Shown here: positions 23,440 through 32,607 of the stretch, piece by piece | Position numbering within the stretch: position 1 is the stretch's first letter | Layout of the letters: each line of letters begins with the position of its first letter | NCBI GenBank assembly: GCA_046734335.1 | Contig: JBKPRA010000065.1 | Location: forward strand, 1 to 64,000 | DNA from: DATBLE01 sp046734335 | GTDB taxonomy: Bacteria > Actinomycetota > Thermoleophilia > Gaiellales > Gaiellaceae | Direction: 5' to 3' | Length of the DNA stretch: 64,000 nucleotides | Position numbers and translations under genes: made by a program | The notes under the pieces: generated by a model | What the model saw: only the letters and a program-made list of their open reading frames with translations | The model's database searches: none | What the model was told of the DNA's origin: nothing

Positions 23440-25265
23440 AGCAACGCCTCCATGGCGTCGGCCAGCTCGGACGAGGTGAACGGGAGCCCGCGCACCTTGT
23501 TGTAGCCGGCCGCATCGACCAGGAACTCGGCGCGGACGAGCTTGAGCAGCTGGCCGAGGTTCATCTCGGGGACGAGCACGCTGTCATAGGAGTGCAGGAC
23601 GTCGCCGAGGTTGCGTGGGACCGGGTTGAGGTACCGCAGGTGCGCCTGGGCGACCTTGCCGCCCCCTTCGCGCACCTTCTTCACCGCTGCGGTGATCGGC
23701 CCGTACGTACCGCCCCAGCCGAGCACGAGCAGCTTCGCGCCCTCGACGTGGTCGACCTCCAGGTCGGGCACGTCGATCCCGGCGACCTTCTGGGCGCGGA
23801 TCCGGACCATGTAGTCGTGGTTGTCCGGGTCGTACGAGACGTTGCCGGTCACGTCCGCCTTCTCCAGGCCGCCGATGCGGTGCTCGAGCCCGGGGGTTCC
23901 CGGCACTGCCCAGGGCCGGGCGAGCGTCTGGGGATCACGCAGGTAGGGCATGAAGGCGCCGTCCTGGTTCGGCGCGGAAGCGAACTCGACCTCGATCTCG
24001 GGGATCGAGTCCGGGTCAGGGATCAGCCACGGCTCGGAGCCGTTCGCAAGGTATGCGTCCGAGAGCATGAACACCGGCGTGCGGTAGGTCAGCGCCACCC
24101 GGCACGCCTCGAGCGTCGCGTCGAAGCAGTCGCCGGGTGTCGCCGCCGCGATCACGGGCACGGGCGACTCGGAGTTCCGGCCGAACATCACGTTCAGGAG
24201 GTCGCCCTGCTCCGGCTTGGTCGGCATGCCGGTCGCCGGCCCGGCGCGCTGGATGTCGAGGATGACCAGCGGCAACTCGAGCGTGACCGCCAGGCCGATC
24301 GCCTCCTGCTTGAGCACGATCCCGGGGCCGCTCGACGTGGAGACGCCCAGCGAGCCGCCGAAGGACGCGCCGAGCGCCGCACCGACCGCGGCGATCTCGT
24401 CCTCGGCCTGGAATGTGCGGACGCCGAAGTGCTTGTAGCCCGCCAGTTCCTCCAGGATCCCCGAGGCCGGAGTGATCGGGTACGCGCCGAGGAACAGCGG
24501 CAGGCCGCTCTTCACGCCGGCGGCGACCAGGCCGAGGGCAAGCGCCTGGTTGCCGGTCACGTTGCGGTAGACGCCCGGCGCCATCTTCGCGGGCGCGACC
24601 TCGTACTGCACCGCGAACGCCTCGGTCGTCTCGCCGAACGCGTAGCCCGCCTGGAAGGCGCGGATGTTCGCCTCGGCGATCTCCGGACGCTTCGCGAACT
24701 TCGTCTCGATCTCCCCGATGGTCGCGTCGGTCGGACGCGTGTACAGCCACGACATCAGCCCGAGCGCGAACATGTTCTTGGCGCGCTCTGCCTCGCGGCT
24801 CGTCACGCCGGCGTCCTTCACCGCCTCCAGCGTCATTGACGTCAGCGGGATCGCGTGCAGCGCATAGTCGGCGAGCGTGCCGTCATCCAGTGGGTTGGAC
24901 GCGTAGCCGGCCTTGTCGAGGTTCTTCTCGCTGAAGGCATCGGAGTTGACGATCAGCGTGCCGCCTTTCGGCAAGTCCTTGATGTTCGTCTTCAGCGCCG
25001 CCGGGTTCATCGCCACCAGCACGTTCGGCCGGTCGCCCGGCGTGAGGATGTCGTGGTCGGCGAAGTGGATCTGGAAACCGGACACGCCCGGCAGCGATCC
25101 AGCCGGCGCCCGGATCTCGGCCGGGAAGTCCGGCAGCGTCGACAGATCGTTGCCGAGCACCGCGGTCTCGCTGGTGAACCTGGCGCCGGTCAGTTGCATG
25201 CCGTCGCCGGAGTCCCCCGCGAAGCGGATCGTGACCTGGCTGATGCGCTCGACCGTCTTGGCCAT
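23436..25265 (-). CDS. korA: 2-oxoacid:ferredoxin oxidoreductase alpha subunit (gamma-alpha fusion)
   Basis: The 609-residue subunit combines the gamma domain (residues 1-180: RFAGDSGDGMQLTGARF) with the alpha domain (from about 215: GNQALALGLVAAGVKSGLP, LGAYPITPASGILEELA, SSGPGIVLKQEAIGLAV, and the C-terminal WGGTYGPITAAVKKVREGG). The fusion is typical of actinobacterial KorA. With KorB it forms the CoA- and ferredoxin-linked enzyme that can replace 2-oxoglutarate dehydrogenase in the TCA cycle. Start ATG 25265; first gene of the korAB operon. Confidence 0.93.
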   Translation of the reverse strand: MAKTVERISQVTIRFAGDSGDGMQLTGARFTSETAVLGNDLSTLPDFPAEIRAPAGSLPGVSGFQIHFADHDILTPGDRPNVLVAMNPAALKTNIKDLPKGGTLIVNSDAFSEKNLDKAGYASNPLDDGTLADYALHAIPLTSMTLEAVKDAGVTSREAERAKNMFALGLMSWLYTRPTDATIGEIETKFAKRPEIAEANIRAFQAGYAFGETTEAFAVQYEVAPAKMAPGVYRNVTGNQALALGLVAAGVKSGLPLFLGAYPITPASGILEELAGYKHFGVRTFQAEDEIAAVGAALGASFGGSLGVSTSSGPGIVLKQEAIGLAVTLELPLVILDIQRAGPATGMPTKPEQGDLLNVMFGRNSESPVPVIAAATPGDCFDATLEACRVALTYRTPVFMLSDAYLANGSEPWLIPDPDSIPEIEVEFASAPNQDGAFMPYLRDPQTLARPWAVPGTPGLEHRIGGLEKADVTGNVSYDPDNHDYMVRIRAQKVAGIDVPDLEVDHVEGAKLLVLGWGGTYGPITAAVKKVREGGGKVAQAHLRYLNPVPRNLGDVLHSYDSVLVPEMNLGQLLKLVRAEFLVDAAGYNKVRGLPFTSSELADAMEALL

Positions 25266-25324
25266 CTGGTCTAGGTATAGCGCACCGCCGAACGCAGCGG
25301 ATTGGCCTTGTTTACGGTTCGCCG

Positions 25325-25930
25325 GTGGGCTGGCGCATCGAGGGCGACTACTTCGAGTCGTGCAACTGCGAGGCGATCTGTCCCTGCCGCACTGTCGGCG
25401 CGATCGCCGGCGGACGCTCCACGTACGGCATCTGCTTCGGCGTCCTCTCGTGGCTCGTGCGCAAGGGCCACGCGAACGGCCTCGACCTGTCGGGGCTGGC
25501 GGCCGCCTTCACGATCCGGTACGACGACGACGAGCCTGGATCGCCCTGGAGCTTCGTCGTCTACGTCGACGAACGGGGCAGCGAAGAGCAGCGCACGGCG
25601 CTGGCCGAGATCCTGACGGGCAAGCGCGGCGGCGAACTAGTGCTGCGCCTGCCGTGGGTGCGCAAGCCGAGCGACCTGATCGACATTCGGTCGGCCGCGA
25701 TCGACCTTCGCGTCGGCCCGGACGGCCACGAACTGCGCGTCGGCCGCGCGATCGAGCTGACCGCGCGGCATCCGGTCGAGACCGACGAGCGCGTGAGCTG
25801 CGGCATTCCCGGTCACCACATCGCCGGCGCCGAGTACTACGCCGACCGCCTGGCCGTCGCCGACGACCCCTTCGAGTGGGAGCTCGCCGGCAACTGCGCG
25901 TATGCCAGCGCATTCGCCTACTCCGGGTGA
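25325..25930 (+). CDS. DUF1326-family protein
   Basis: The 201-residue protein begins with the DUF1326 signature: WRIEGDYFESCNCEAICPC, in which three Cys could bind a metal. It ends with GNCAYASAFAYSG. The family is widespread in actinobacteria and proteobacteria and is uncharacterised. Start GTG 25325, since the conserved region begins at the second residue. It is divergent from korA with a 59-bp gap and convergent with the VOC protein. No membrane segment. Confidence 0.85.
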   Translation: MGWRIEGDYFESCNCEAICPCRTVGAIAGGRSTYGICFGVLSWLVRKGHANGLDLSGLAAAFTIRYDDDEPGSPWSFVVYVDERGSEEQRTALAEILTGKRGGELVLRLPWVRKPSDLIDIRSAAIDLRVGPDGHELRVGRAIELTARHPVETDERVSCGIPGHHIAGAEYYADRLAVADDPFEWELAGNCAYASAFAYSG

Positions 25931-25986
25931 TGCGGAACAGCACGGTCTGCCTGAGCTTCAGACTCGCCGCGCCTCGGCGCCGCGAG

Positions 25987-26703
25987 CTAGCTCGCCGCAG
26001 GCTGGTGGATGCCGAAGGCGGCGCCGCTCGGGTCGGTGAAGACGGCGTAGCGGCCGACCTGGTCCATCGACTCCGGCGGGACGACCACGCCGGCGCCGAG
26101 CTCCATCGCCTTCGCCGCCCTGGCATCCGTGTCGTCGACCGCGAAGTACGCCAGCCAGTACGCGACGGGCGAGCCGCCGCGCTCCTGCATCAGTCCGCCA
26201 ACCATCGTCTCTCCGGCGTTGAACACGCGGTAGCCCTCAGCGAATTCCGACGTCGTCCAGCCGACAAGCTCGCCGTAGAAGCTCGCCGCTGCGTCCGGCT
26301 CCGTGGCATGCAGCTCGTCCCAGGCGAATACACCGGTCGGCGGCTCCTGCCCCCAGGACATGACGCCGAACGAGGCGCGTTGCGGATCGCCGAGGCACGC
26401 GAAACGCAGGCTCGCGTCGGGAAGCTCCGCCGGGCCCATGTACAGCTCGGCGCCCTTCGACTTCGCCGCCTCGACGGCAGCGTCCACGTCGTCGACGGCG
26501 AGGTACGGATACCAGTGCGAGGGCACGTCCTCCATCTCCTGCTTCACGAAGCCGGCATGGGTCCGGTCGCCTCTCTTCAGCATCGGGTACTCGAAGTCGC
26601 CCATGTCCGCCCTCTCGAGCTCGAGACCGAGGAGATCGGCATAGAAGCCGGTCGCCCCCTCGACATCGGTCGTGATCAGTTCATGCCAGGTGATCGCGCT
26701 CAT
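25987..26703 (-). CDS. VOC-superfamily protein (two glyoxalase-like domains)
   Basis: The 238-residue protein contains two VOC domains in tandem, about 1-118 (TWHELITTDVEGATGFYADLL) and 125-238 (FAWDELHATEPDAAASFYGEL), each ending in a strand with a possible metal acid residue. Such proteins include glyoxalases, fosfomycin-resistance-type transferases and antibiotic-binding proteins. Substrate unknown. ATG 26703 overlaps the stop of the upstream O-antigen-ligase-like gene, which puts it oddly in a cell-surface operon. Confidence 0.88.
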   Translation of the reverse strand: MSAITWHELITTDVEGATGFYADLLGLELERADMGDFEYPMLKRGDRTHAGFVKQEMEDVPSHWYPYLAVDDVDAAVEAAKSKGAELYMGPAELPDASLRFACLGDPQRASFGVMSWGQEPPTGVFAWDELHATEPDAAASFYGELVGWTTSEFAEGYRVFNAGETMVGGLMQERGGSPVAYWLAYFAVDDTDARAAKAMELGAGVVVPPESMDQVGRYAVFTDPSGAAFGIHQPAAS

Positions 26704-28118
26704 GTCCGCTCCTCTGCCGCTGTGAAGACGAGGGCTCCGGCTAGCCACCAGAGAGCGTACGCAAGCCAGGGCACGCCGATTGCGTCGGTTTGGACAGCAA
26801 GTGCCAGCGTTGCGGTGAACGCGGCGGCGACCCCGGCGGCGAACACATCTCCGTGCCGCGCGGCGCGGATCAGACCGACGAAGAGCGCAAGGCTCCAGGC
26901 GATGAACAGCAACGCTCCGACCAGGCCTGTCTCCGCGCCGAGCTCCGTGTAGTTCGATTCGCCGGCTTCCAGCCTGACGTCGAAGCGCTGCGCGGTCGTC
27001 CCCGCGTTTCCGAGCCCGTAGCCCTGCGGATGGCGAAGCACCGTCCTGATTCCGTCCCGGAGGGAGTCGAGATGGCTCCTGATCGAGGGCTCCCCGAGGC
27101 TGACCGATCCAGACAGGCCACTCCCTTCCGGCAGCGGGCCTTTCGCCTTCGCCTGAGCCTCCTGGTAGGGCAGGTCGGACGCGAACCAGTGGGTGCGCGG
27201 CGCGATGTCGTGGAAAATCGCCGCGAACCCGAAGCCGACGGCGACGACGGCGACCGCGGCTCCCGCCGGCCACCAGCGGCGCCGGGCGGCAGCGAGCACG
27301 AGCAGCCCGATCGCGAGCGCGACCACCGACGAGCGCGAGAAGGTCCACAGCAGCCCTGCAGAGCACACGACCGCGAGCGCGACCGCCATCGGCCGCACGC
27401 GCCGGAAGGTGGCGAGCAGGAGCAGCGCCACCACGAGCAGGTAGGCGGTCGCGAGCGGGGAGACGAACGTCGACACCAGCCTGCGGAAGAGGCCGTCGCT
27501 CGTGTTGAAGGCGAAGTTCTCCGGTAGGCCGCCGGGCCCGTGGTAGTCGTAGCCGAGCTCGCGGTGGAAGTAGCCGACCGCGCCGGAGTGGCGCCACCAC
27601 TCGATCGGCACCGAGTAGACCTCGATCAGCCCCCAGGTCGCCACCGCCGCCGCGGCGCCGGCGACGAGCCACCGGACGCGCGGCACGTCGAGCGGCAGCG
27701 AGCGGCCGAGGAAGTACGCGGCCACCAGGACGACGTCGTGCCGGAGGCCGTATGCGATCGCCCGGGTTCCCGCATGACCGTCGAGGGCACTCTGCGGGAT
27801 AAGCGCATACAGGACGACCACGGCGGCGTAGGCCAGCGCGAGCCAGTCGACCAGCATCGGCCGGAACGGCAGCCGCCGCGCACGGACGGCGGCGACCGCG
27901 ACCGACACCAGTGCGGCCGCCAGCACGATCTCCTTCCAGGCCTGGATCGCGTCCAGGGCGTGGCCGCGGATGCCGCCGCCGTAGAGCAGCGACATGACGA
28001 TGTTGTGCAGCGGCAGGCCGAGCACGAAGGCGTAGAGCGCGACGATCGGCTTCCGGAAGACGACCACCGCGGTCGCAGTGATCAGCAGCCCGTAGGCGAC
28101 CAGCGCGAAGGCGGTCAT
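26700..28118 (-). CDS. O-antigen ligase/polymerase-like membrane protein
   Basis: The 472-residue integral membrane protein has about 11-12 hydrophobic helices. A large extracytoplasmic loop (roughly residues 320-380) contains RSHLDSLRDGIRTVLRHPQGYGLGNAG and GESNYTELGAETG. That loop pattern is typical of the Wzy_C/WaaL family, which joins or polymerises lipid-linked sugars. In a Gram-positive it would act on cell-wall or capsular glycan. ATG 28118 overlaps the stop of the methyltransferase gene upstream. Confidence 0.85.
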   Translation of the reverse strand: MTAFALVAYGLLITATAVVVFRKPIVALYAFVLGLPLHNIVMSLLYGGGIRGHALDAIQAWKEIVLAAALVSVAVAAVRARRLPFRPMLVDWLALAYAAVVVLYALIPQSALDGHAGTRAIAYGLRHDVVLVAAYFLGRSLPLDVPRVRWLVAGAAAAVATWGLIEVYSVPIEWWRHSGAVGYFHRELGYDYHGPGGLPENFAFNTSDGLFRRLVSTFVSPLATAYLLVVALLLLATFRRVRPMAVALAVVCSAGLLWTFSRSSVVALAIGLLVLAAARRRWWPAGAAVAVVAVGFGFAAIFHDIAPRTHWFASDLPYQEAQAKAKGPLPEGSGLSGSVSLGEPSIRSHLDSLRDGIRTVLRHPQGYGLGNAGTTAQRFDVRLEAGESNYTELGAETGLVGALLFIAWSLALFVGLIRAARHGDVFAAGVAAAFTATLALAVQTDAIGVPWLAYALWWLAGALVFTAAEERT

Positions 28119-28768
28119 GCGCGCGTGAGGCGGAGGAACCGGTCGCGGCTGAAGCGGTAGGCGGAGGGACCTTCGTCCTCCGCCGCGACCTTCAGCCCGG
28201 CCGCGGCGAGCCCGCGGTCGAGCTCGCGCCGGGTCAGGCGGAAGCCTCGGAACGCCGCGCCCGTCTCCGGACGGCGCCCGAGCGCGATCAGCGGCCCGCG
28301 CAGCCCGCGCCACAGCCGCCCGGCCCGGCCGAGCACAGGCACCTGCACGTATGCCGCTCCGCCCGGCGCCAGCACACGAGCGAACTCGCGGAGATACGCC
28401 TCGACTACCTCGCGGTCCGGGAGATGCTGGAGCACGAGGTAGCAGACGAGCGTGTCCGCGCTCCCGTCCTCGACCCCGTCCAGCCGCTCGCCCGAGACGG
28501 CGACGAAGCTGACGTTCCGGGCCCTGACCGCTGCGCGCGCCCGCTCGAGCATTGCCGGCGAGACGTCGACGGCGACCACCTGGTCGAACCGCTCTGCGAG
28601 CGCTCCCGTCATTCGGCCCGGCCCGCAGCCGACCTCCAGGCAGGTCCCGCCGCGCGGGTCTCCGTCCAGGCGCCCGAACAACCCCGCCAGCTCGGACGCG
28701 CCGGTCGCCGGGTCGCCGACGTACACCGCGGTCTCCCCGGCGGCGAGCGCGTCCCACGTGCGGCGCAT
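28115..28768 (-). CDS. Class I SAM-dependent methyltransferase
   Basis: About 217 residues from ATG 28768 (241 if the earlier ATG 28840 is used; its Ser/Thr-rich head is not family-like). Motif I CLEVGCGPGRMTGALAERF, acidic residue in VVAVDVSPAMLERA, and post-motif VLAPGGAAYVQVPVLGRAG are clear. It resembles Methyltransf_11/25 enzymes. Translationally coupled to the ligase/polymerase-like gene, it may methylate a surface glycan or its lipid carrier. This is context inference only. Confidence 0.85.
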   Translation of the reverse strand: MRRTWDALAAGETAVYVGDPATGASELAGLFGRLDGDPRGGTCLEVGCGPGRMTGALAERFDQVVAVDVSPAMLERARAAVRARNVSFVAVSGERLDGVEDGSADTLVCYLVLQHLPDREVVEAYLREFARVLAPGGAAYVQVPVLGRAGRLWRGLRGPLIALGRRPETGAAFRGFRLTRRELDRGLAAAGLKVAAEDEGPSAYRFSRDRFLRLTRA

Positions 28769-28868
28769 CTCCAAGCTCGGCAGAGGGTATCCCGCCGTTC
28801 CCGCCGAACCTGTGGAGGAATCGTCACACGAACGTTTCAACCCAGTCTCAGAGACTGGGTGGCAAGCG

Positions 28869-30248
28869 TCACTCGGAAGGCCGTGTCCTCTTTTGGACCA
28901 GACCGATCAGGGCGTCCACGACCACCGGATCGAACTGGCGCCCCGCCTGGTCGCAAAGCTCGGCGGCGGCGGTTTCGACGGGCAACGCCTTGCGATAGGG
29001 CCGATCCGTGGTCATCGCATTGAAGGCGTCGCAGCAGGCGACGATCCGGGCGATCAGGGGGATCTCCTCGCCGGCCAGCCCGTCGGGGTAGCCCGTGCCG
29101 TCGAAGCGCTCGTGGTGCGAGCGGACGATCTTCCCGACCTCCCCCAGAAGTCCGCCCACCTGCGCGAGCATCTTCTCGCCCTCCGCCGCGTGCGTCTCGA
29201 TCACGACGCGCTCCTCGGGGGTCAGCGCTCCCGGCTTGTTGATCAGCTCCTTGGGGATGCGGATCTTGCCGACGTCGTGGAGCAGCGCGACGAACTCGGC
29301 GTCACGGCGGCCCCGGGCGTCGACCCCGAGCTCGTCAGCCACCGCGAGCACCAACTCGACGACGTCACGGCAGTGGGTGCCGGTGTAGCTGTCGTCGGCC
29401 TCGACCACGTCACCCAACAGGAACGCGGTTCCGCGATATGCGTGGCCGAGCTCGAGTGCCCGGTCGATGCCGACCTGCCGCTGGCGGGCAAAGACGCCGA
29501 GCAGGCCGATCAGAGGAAGGACGAGCAGGACTGCGGCGGGCCTGCCGACCGCCGCCATCGCGACCGCGAAGCCGATCGGGGCGAGCGCAGCGTCGAGCGT
29601 CCAGACCCAGACCATGAACCGTAGGTGCATCCGCGGCCGCAGGCGGAATGCGATCCATTCGCGAGCCGCCGAGCTGGCGTAGTCCAGGGCGAACTGCGCA
29701 ACAAGTGCGGCGGCGAGGATCGGCCAGCCGCGCCAGGCCGGATCGGGCTCTCCCGCGGCCACCAGGACGAGCGCGGGGCCGACCGCGTGCCATGCGTTCG
29801 CCGGGAGAACGGCGATGCGCCCCAGGTGATGCGCCTGCCTACCGCCGGCGGCGAGCTCGCCTAGGCCGAGCCCCACCGCGACGGCCAGGGGCACCCAGGA
29901 CGCCGGCAGCACGAACAACATCGGCACGAGCACGAGCTCGGTCGGGACGCCCAATCCCGCCCCCACCTCGAACTCGACCTGAGAGGCCGCGGCGTACACC
30001 GCGAGCAGCAGGAGCACCGTCCACGCGGACGGGCTCCGGCTCGATCCGTGCAGCAGCGCCAGCGGCACGGCAACCGCGAGGAAGCTTCCGCCCACCACCA
30101 GCGAAGCGACACGCTCCGTGCGCGCGAGCGGTGCCGAGCGACGTTCACGGGTCCGTTCGTAGAGGCCGTCGACCTCGGGATCGAGGTCGACGGACGTCGA
30201 AGAGGGCCGGTCGACGCCGGCCGCGCGCGAAGTCGCCATCGAGGACAT
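28869..30248 (-). CDS. HD-GYP domain protein with N-terminal membrane region
   Basis: The 459-residue protein has an N-terminal membrane part of about 6-7 helices (residues 45-250). The cytoplasmic HD-GYP domain (from about 270) carries HDVGKIRIPKELINKPG and HHERFDGTGYPDGLAGEEIP. The HD pair, the following HH and the GYP triad are all present, so metal binding and cyclic-di-GMP phosphodiesterase activity are expected. The membrane part may sense a signal. Start ATG 30248. Monocistronic. Confidence 0.9.
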   Translation of the reverse strand: MSSMATSRAAGVDRPSSTSVDLDPEVDGLYERTRERRSAPLARTERVASLVVGGSFLAVAVPLALLHGSSRSPSAWTVLLLLAVYAAASQVEFEVGAGLGVPTELVLVPMLFVLPASWVPLAVAVGLGLGELAAGGRQAHHLGRIAVLPANAWHAVGPALVLVAAGEPDPAWRGWPILAAALVAQFALDYASSAAREWIAFRLRPRMHLRFMVWVWTLDAALAPIGFAVAMAAVGRPAAVLLVLPLIGLLGVFARQRQVGIDRALELGHAYRGTAFLLGDVVEADDSYTGTHCRDVVELVLAVADELGVDARGRRDAEFVALLHDVGKIRIPKELINKPGALTPEERVVIETHAAEGEKMLAQVGGLLGEVGKIVRSHHERFDGTGYPDGLAGEEIPLIARIVACCDAFNAMTTDRPYRKALPVETAAAELCDQAGRQFDPVVVDALIGLVQKRTRPSE

Positions 30249-30359
30249 CCGCCTCTGTTATCGGCGCGCGCTCGGCGCTCAGTCCCTCGTTCGGGTACTT
30301 GCACCGTCGTCACCACGAAGGGGGATGGGCCCGGCTCCCGACCGACGCACAGTGAGGCC

Positions 30360-30989
30360 GTGAGACATTCGCTCCGTTCCTTCTCGTTCCGTGCTGCACG
30401 CGCCATCGTCGCGCTCGCGTGCACCGGAGCCGCCCTCGCCGGCGCGGCGGGGGCCGCGCCCGCGGCAGGTTCAGGAGGACTCGCCTGCCCCAACCAGACG
30501 CCTTCGCGGCCATTCCTGCGCTGGCTCGATCCGGCGAACTACGTACTGCTTCAAAACGGCTCGCTCGAGAAGACGACCGGTTGGTCGCTCTCCGGCGGTG
30601 CCGGGCTGGTGACCGGAAACGAGACGTTCGCCGTCAACTCGACGAAGGACCGCATGTCGCTCTTGCTCCCGGCCGGCAGCTCGGCGACCTCGCCGCCGAT
30701 GTGCATCACGCTGCTGCACCCGACGCTGCGGTTCTTTGCGTCCAACAGCGGCAATTCCGCCTCCATCCTGCAGGTCGATGCCGTCGTGAAGCTGCTCGGG
30801 CTCCGCCTGACGCTGCCGGTGGGCCTGCTGCTCGCCGGATCGGACTGGCAGCCGACGCTCCCGCTGCCATTCCTCACCAACCTGCTCGCTCCGGTCTCGA
30901 GCACCGTCGCCTTCCGCTTCACCCCGCTCGGATCGAGCAGCGGCTGGCGCATCGACGACGTCTACCTCGACCCGTACAAGAGCGCATAG
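30360..30989 (+). CDS. Exported hypothetical protein
   Basis: The 209-residue protein starts at GTG 30360 with a signal peptide (RHSLRSFSFRAARAIVALAC, Ala/Gly-rich cleavage region). It then has a beta-rich mature domain with two Cys: LLQNGSLEKTTGWSLSGGAGLVTGNETF resembles the start of a carbohydrate-binding jelly-roll, and it ends with SSSGWRIDDVYLDPY, again typical of such folds. It is probably an extracellular beta-sandwich. No enzymatic motif seen. It is divergent from the HD-GYP gene. Confidence 0.75.
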   Translation: MRHSLRSFSFRAARAIVALACTGAALAGAAGAAPAAGSGGLACPNQTPSRPFLRWLDPANYVLLQNGSLEKTTGWSLSGGAGLVTGNETFAVNSTKDRMSLLLPAGSSATSPPMCITLLHPTLRFFASNSGNSASILQVDAVVKLLGLRLTLPVGLLLAGSDWQPTLPLPFLTNLLAPVSSTVAFRFTPLGSSSGWRIDDVYLDPYKSA

Positions 30990-31024
30990 CCGCCGGCGGG
31001 ACCGGCCACTATGCTCGACCCTCG

Positions 31025-31861
31025 ATGGTCGCCACCGACCTGCGCCCACGCGGCCCGTACTCGCTCGCCCTCTCGGCGCGTGGTGCCTCTGACGCATCAC
31101 GCCGCTTCCGCGACGGGATTCTGAACGCCGTCGTGCCCGCCGGCCGCGGGGTCGCCTGGCAGAGGCCCGACGGCGTCGTCTGCGTCCGCGCGACCTGCGA
31201 GGAAGCGCTCGATCAGGTGCGCTTCTGCCTCGGGATCGATGACGACCACACCCCGTTCGTCTTGCGCTTCCAGCGCGACCCACTGCTCGGCACGACCGTG
31301 CGCCGCCTCCGCGGGCTCCGTCCCGTGCGTCTCGCCACCGTCGCCCACGCTCTGCTCCGGGCACTCTGCGGCCAGTTGATCCTGGCCAGCGAGGCACGGG
31401 CGATGGAGCGGCGGATCATCCGCGCGGCGACCGACCGGCGTGACGGCCTGAGCATCCCGCCGACGACAGCCGACCTCGCCCGCTTCTCACCGGCAGAGCT
31501 GCGGAACCTCGGTCTCCATGCCCGCCGCGGCGCCACGCTCGCACGACTGACACGCTCGATCGAGCTCGAGCGGTTCAAGGACGAGCCGACTGCAGCAGTC
31601 TCCGACCGGCTCCTGCGCGAACGCGGTCTCGGCCCGTGGTCGCTCGGTGTCGTCTGCCTCGAAGGGCTCGGTCGTTTCGAACGAGGCCTCGAGGGCGACC
31701 TCGGGCTCGTCAAGCTGCTCGGATCGATGCGCGGCCGCCGGGTCGAGGGGTGGGAGACGGCGGAGCTGCTCGAGCCGTACGGCGAGTGGTCGGGGCTGGC
31801 GAGCGTCTACCTACTGGCCGGCTTCTCTCACGGCCTGATTCCCGCGGCCCGCGCCGCGTGA
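31025..31861 (+). CDS. DNA-3-methyladenine glycosylase II-like protein (AlkA/HhH-GPD)
   Basis: The 278-residue protein has an N-terminal AlkA-like beta domain and a C-terminal helix-hairpin-helix domain: RLLRERGLGPWSLGVVCLEGLGRFERGLEGDLGLVK. In it the LGPWS hairpin is followed by the Asp of GDLGLVK, matching the catalytic Asp position of HhH-GPD glycosylases. It should remove alkylated bases from DNA. ATG 31025 is preceded by weak ribosome-site sequence. It is the first of four genes joined by GTGA/TTGA-type overlaps up to pgl. Confidence 0.85.
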   Translation: MVATDLRPRGPYSLALSARGASDASRRFRDGILNAVVPAGRGVAWQRPDGVVCVRATCEEALDQVRFCLGIDDDHTPFVLRFQRDPLLGTTVRRLRGLRPVRLATVAHALLRALCGQLILASEARAMERRIIRAATDRRDGLSIPPTTADLARFSPAELRNLGLHARRGATLARLTRSIELERFKDEPTAAVSDRLLRERGLGPWSLGVVCLEGLGRFERGLEGDLGLVKLLGSMRGRRVEGWETAELLEPYGEWSGLASVYLLAGFSHGLIPAARAA

Positions 31862-32607
31862 GGCCGCTGATCTCGACGGGATCGGTCACCCGCAACCCCG
31901 ACTTCACCGACCATCTTCGAATTCTCGAGCACGCGCCCTCGAACGAACTGGAGCTCTCGATCTACTCGAGCTGGGACGAGCGGGTCGTCCACGACCTGCG
32001 CGGGTTGCCGGTCGTCACAGTCCACGCCGACAAGCGAATCGGCGCGACCCTTTCCGGCCCGAACCCCAACCTCGACCGCTTCGCACTCGACTGCCGAATC
32101 GCCGCCGCGTTGGGCGCCGGGCTGGTCGTGCTCCACCTGTGGGAGCTCCCGGACGGCGACCGGTACCTGGAGCGCAACCTCGACCGTCTCCCGGCCCTGC
32201 TGGACGTCGCCGACGAGCACGGCGTCACGCTGGCGGTCGAGACGATCCCGTGCACGGTCGGGACGCCGCTCGAGAACGTCCGTCGCGCCTGTGAGCGCGA
32301 TCCGCGCTGCCGGGTCACGCTGGACACCGAGTTCCTCGCGCTCCACGGCCAGCTCGACCAGGCACACGAGCTGGGCGAGCTGATCGCGCACGTGCACGTC
32401 AAGGATTTCGACCCGGCGGTCTGGGGCACGAAGCCGCGCCGCTATCTGCTGCCGGGCGAGGGCACCCTCGACGTCGACGGCTGGCTCCGACGCCTTCCCC
32501 ACGACGGGACCCTGACCCTGGAGATGTCCGCAGTGGGACCAGAGGGCCAAATCGACACCGAACGGCTCGAGACCGCGGTCGCCTGGCTGCGTAGACTCGT
32601 CCCGTGA
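31858..32607 (+). CDS. Sugar phosphate isomerase/epimerase-family protein (AP endonuclease 2 fold)
   Basis: The 249-residue TIM barrel has metal-ligand motifs of the xylose isomerase-like/AP endonuclease 2 superfamily: VTVHADKRIG, VLHLWELP, LAVETIPCTVG (Glu), VTLDTEFLALHG (Asp), IAHVHVKDFD (His) and LTLEMSAVG (Glu). It could be a sugar isomerase or a nuclease of the Nfo fold; the glycosylase gene immediately upstream would suit an AP endonuclease. Start GTG 31858 overlaps the glycosylase stop. Confidence 0.82.
   Translation: MRPLISTGSVTRNPDFTDHLRILEHAPSNELELSIYSSWDERVVHDLRGLPVVTVHADKRIGATLSGPNPNLDRFALDCRIAAALGAGLVVLHLWELPDGDRYLERNLDRLPALLDVADEHGVTLAVETIPCTVGTPLENVRRACERDPRCRVTLDTEFLALHGQLDQAHELGELIAHVHVKDFDPAVWGTKPRRYLLPGEGTLDVDGWLRRLPHDGTLTLEMSAVGPEGQIDTERLETAVAWLRRLVP

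Noticed and set aside
24913..26952. Very long plus-strand open frame (679 codons) across korA, DUF1326 and VOC genes
   Set aside because: It is antisense to strongly recognisable genes and its translation is Arg/His/Gly-rich without motifs, a usual by-product of high GC at third codon positions.
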